Assembly: GCA_903842845.1 (NCBI GenBank)
Contig: CAIMNN010000138.1
Location: 1 to 13,368 of the forward strand
Source of the DNA: an uncultured Acidobacteriaceae bacterium
Lineage (GTDB): Bacteria > Acidobacteriota > Terriglobia > Terriglobales > Acidobacteriaceae
DNA length: 13,368 bases
Reading direction: 5' to 3'
The notes beneath the pieces are model-generated. The model did not search any database and was not told the origin of the DNA. It saw nothing but the letters and a program-made list of their open reading frames with translations. Every line of letters starts with the position of its first letter. Position 1 is the first letter of the stretch. The position numbers and the translations under genes are program-made. Of the stretch, positions 12,891 through 13,368 are shown one piece after another.

Positions 12891-13368
12891 ATGCCCATAG
12901 TTGAATTGAAACAGATAACCAAGGCATACGAGAACAAAGTCGCAGTCAACAAACTGAGTATGTCGATAGAGGCGGGGCAGATGTTTGGGCTGCTGGGGCC
13001 GAATGGCGCCGGCAAAACGAGTTCGATACGGATGATGATAGGGATCACGATTCCTGACTCAGGAACAGTGAATTTATTTGACAAGCCGTTTGACCGCGCG
13101 GCGCTGGAGCGGGTTGGGTATTTGCCTGAAGAGCGCGGGCTTTACAAGAAGATGAAGGTGATTGAGCAGTTGGTCTTCTTTGGGCAGTTGCGCGGAGTTG
13201 CGGCCGATGAGGCGAGGCGGCGCGGCATTCGCTGGGCGGAGAAGCTGGAGATTGCTGAGTCGCTTGAGAAGAAGACGGAAGAGCTTTCCAAGGGCATGCA
13301 GCAGAAGATACAGTTCATCTGCTCGCTGATCCACGAGCCGGGATTGATCATTATGGACGAGCCGTTCA
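12891..13368 (+). CDS. ABC transporter ATP-binding protein, N-terminal part (runs off the right edge)
   Basis: The first 159 codons of an ABC ATPase, open at the window end. Walker A is GPNGAGKT (36-43), the signature is LSKGMQQK (132-139) and Walker B is LIIMDEP (152-158). The PEERGLYKKMKV segment (79-90), in place of a classical Q-loop, is typical of NatA/YhaQ-type ABC-2 exporters, which move sodium, drugs or unknown cargo with a separate permease. AGGAG (12882-12886) lies 4 bases before the ATG and fixes the start. The 161 bp between it and recG contain a TATAAA (12815-12820), but I see no matching -35. The permease should lie just to the right, outside this window. Confidence 0.93.
   Translation, partial: MPIVELKQITKAYENKVAVNKLSMSIEAGQMFGLLGPNGAGKTSSIRMMIGITIPDSGTVNLFDKPFDRAALERVGYLPEERGLYKKMKVIEQLVFFGQLRGVAADEARRRGIRWAEKLEIAESLEKKTEELSKGMQQKIQFICSLIHEPGLIIMDEPF

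Overview
The window looks like ordinary chromosome from a GC-rich soil bacterium. The best guess is an acidobacterium of the Terriglobales/Acidobacteriaceae type (Granulicella, Terriglobus or Edaphobacter). This rests on gene flavour: a CIRCE-controlled groES-groEL pair, a single-MCE protein with a tandem-repeat tail, a CpsB-type PHP phosphatase, a large secreted family-20 hexosaminidase, and REP-like palindromes between genes. No rRNA or marker gene is present to prove it.

Layout. At the left edge, groES and the first 51 codons of groEL run leftward behind a good promoter that overlaps a CIRCE operator. Divergent from them is a single-domain RelA/SpoT-like HD hydrolase (834-1451). A gene-free stretch of about 720 bp (1452-2173) follows. 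It holds several unrelated short repeats and hairpins, including two related copies of a hairpin flanked by small direct repeats. Next comes a leftward block: a hypothetical membrane-anchored protein of low GC (2174-2830), a GH20 beta-N-acetylhexosaminidase (2884-5520) and, upstream of it, an Hsp15-like S4 RNA-binding protein (5540-5953). A 66-bp divergent promoter region with a perfect dyad separates this block from a rightward pair: a secreted small beta-sandwich protein (6020-6505) and an SDR oxidoreductase (6518-7270).

Convergent to the SDR gene is a leftward run of acpS (9445-9825), an MCE/MlaD-type lipid-transport protein (8270-9346) and a PHP-family tyrosine phosphatase/hydrolase (7273-8091). 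A conserved-looking hypothetical gene with a cysteine cluster (9979-10413) points right and meets recG (10417-12729, leftward) tail to tail. The right edge carries the first 159 codons of an ABC transporter ATPase (12891 onward), divergent from recG.

The genes mostly serve separate housekeeping jobs: protein folding, alarmone turnover, cell-wall or chitin sugar recycling, envelope lipid trafficking, fatty-acid carrier activation and recombination repair. I see no integrated defence system, mobile element, CRISPR array, tRNA or rRNA. The parts most worth a second look are the repeat-rich gap at 1452-2173, the five exactly 34-residue repeats in the MCE protein, and the two uncharacterised proteins.
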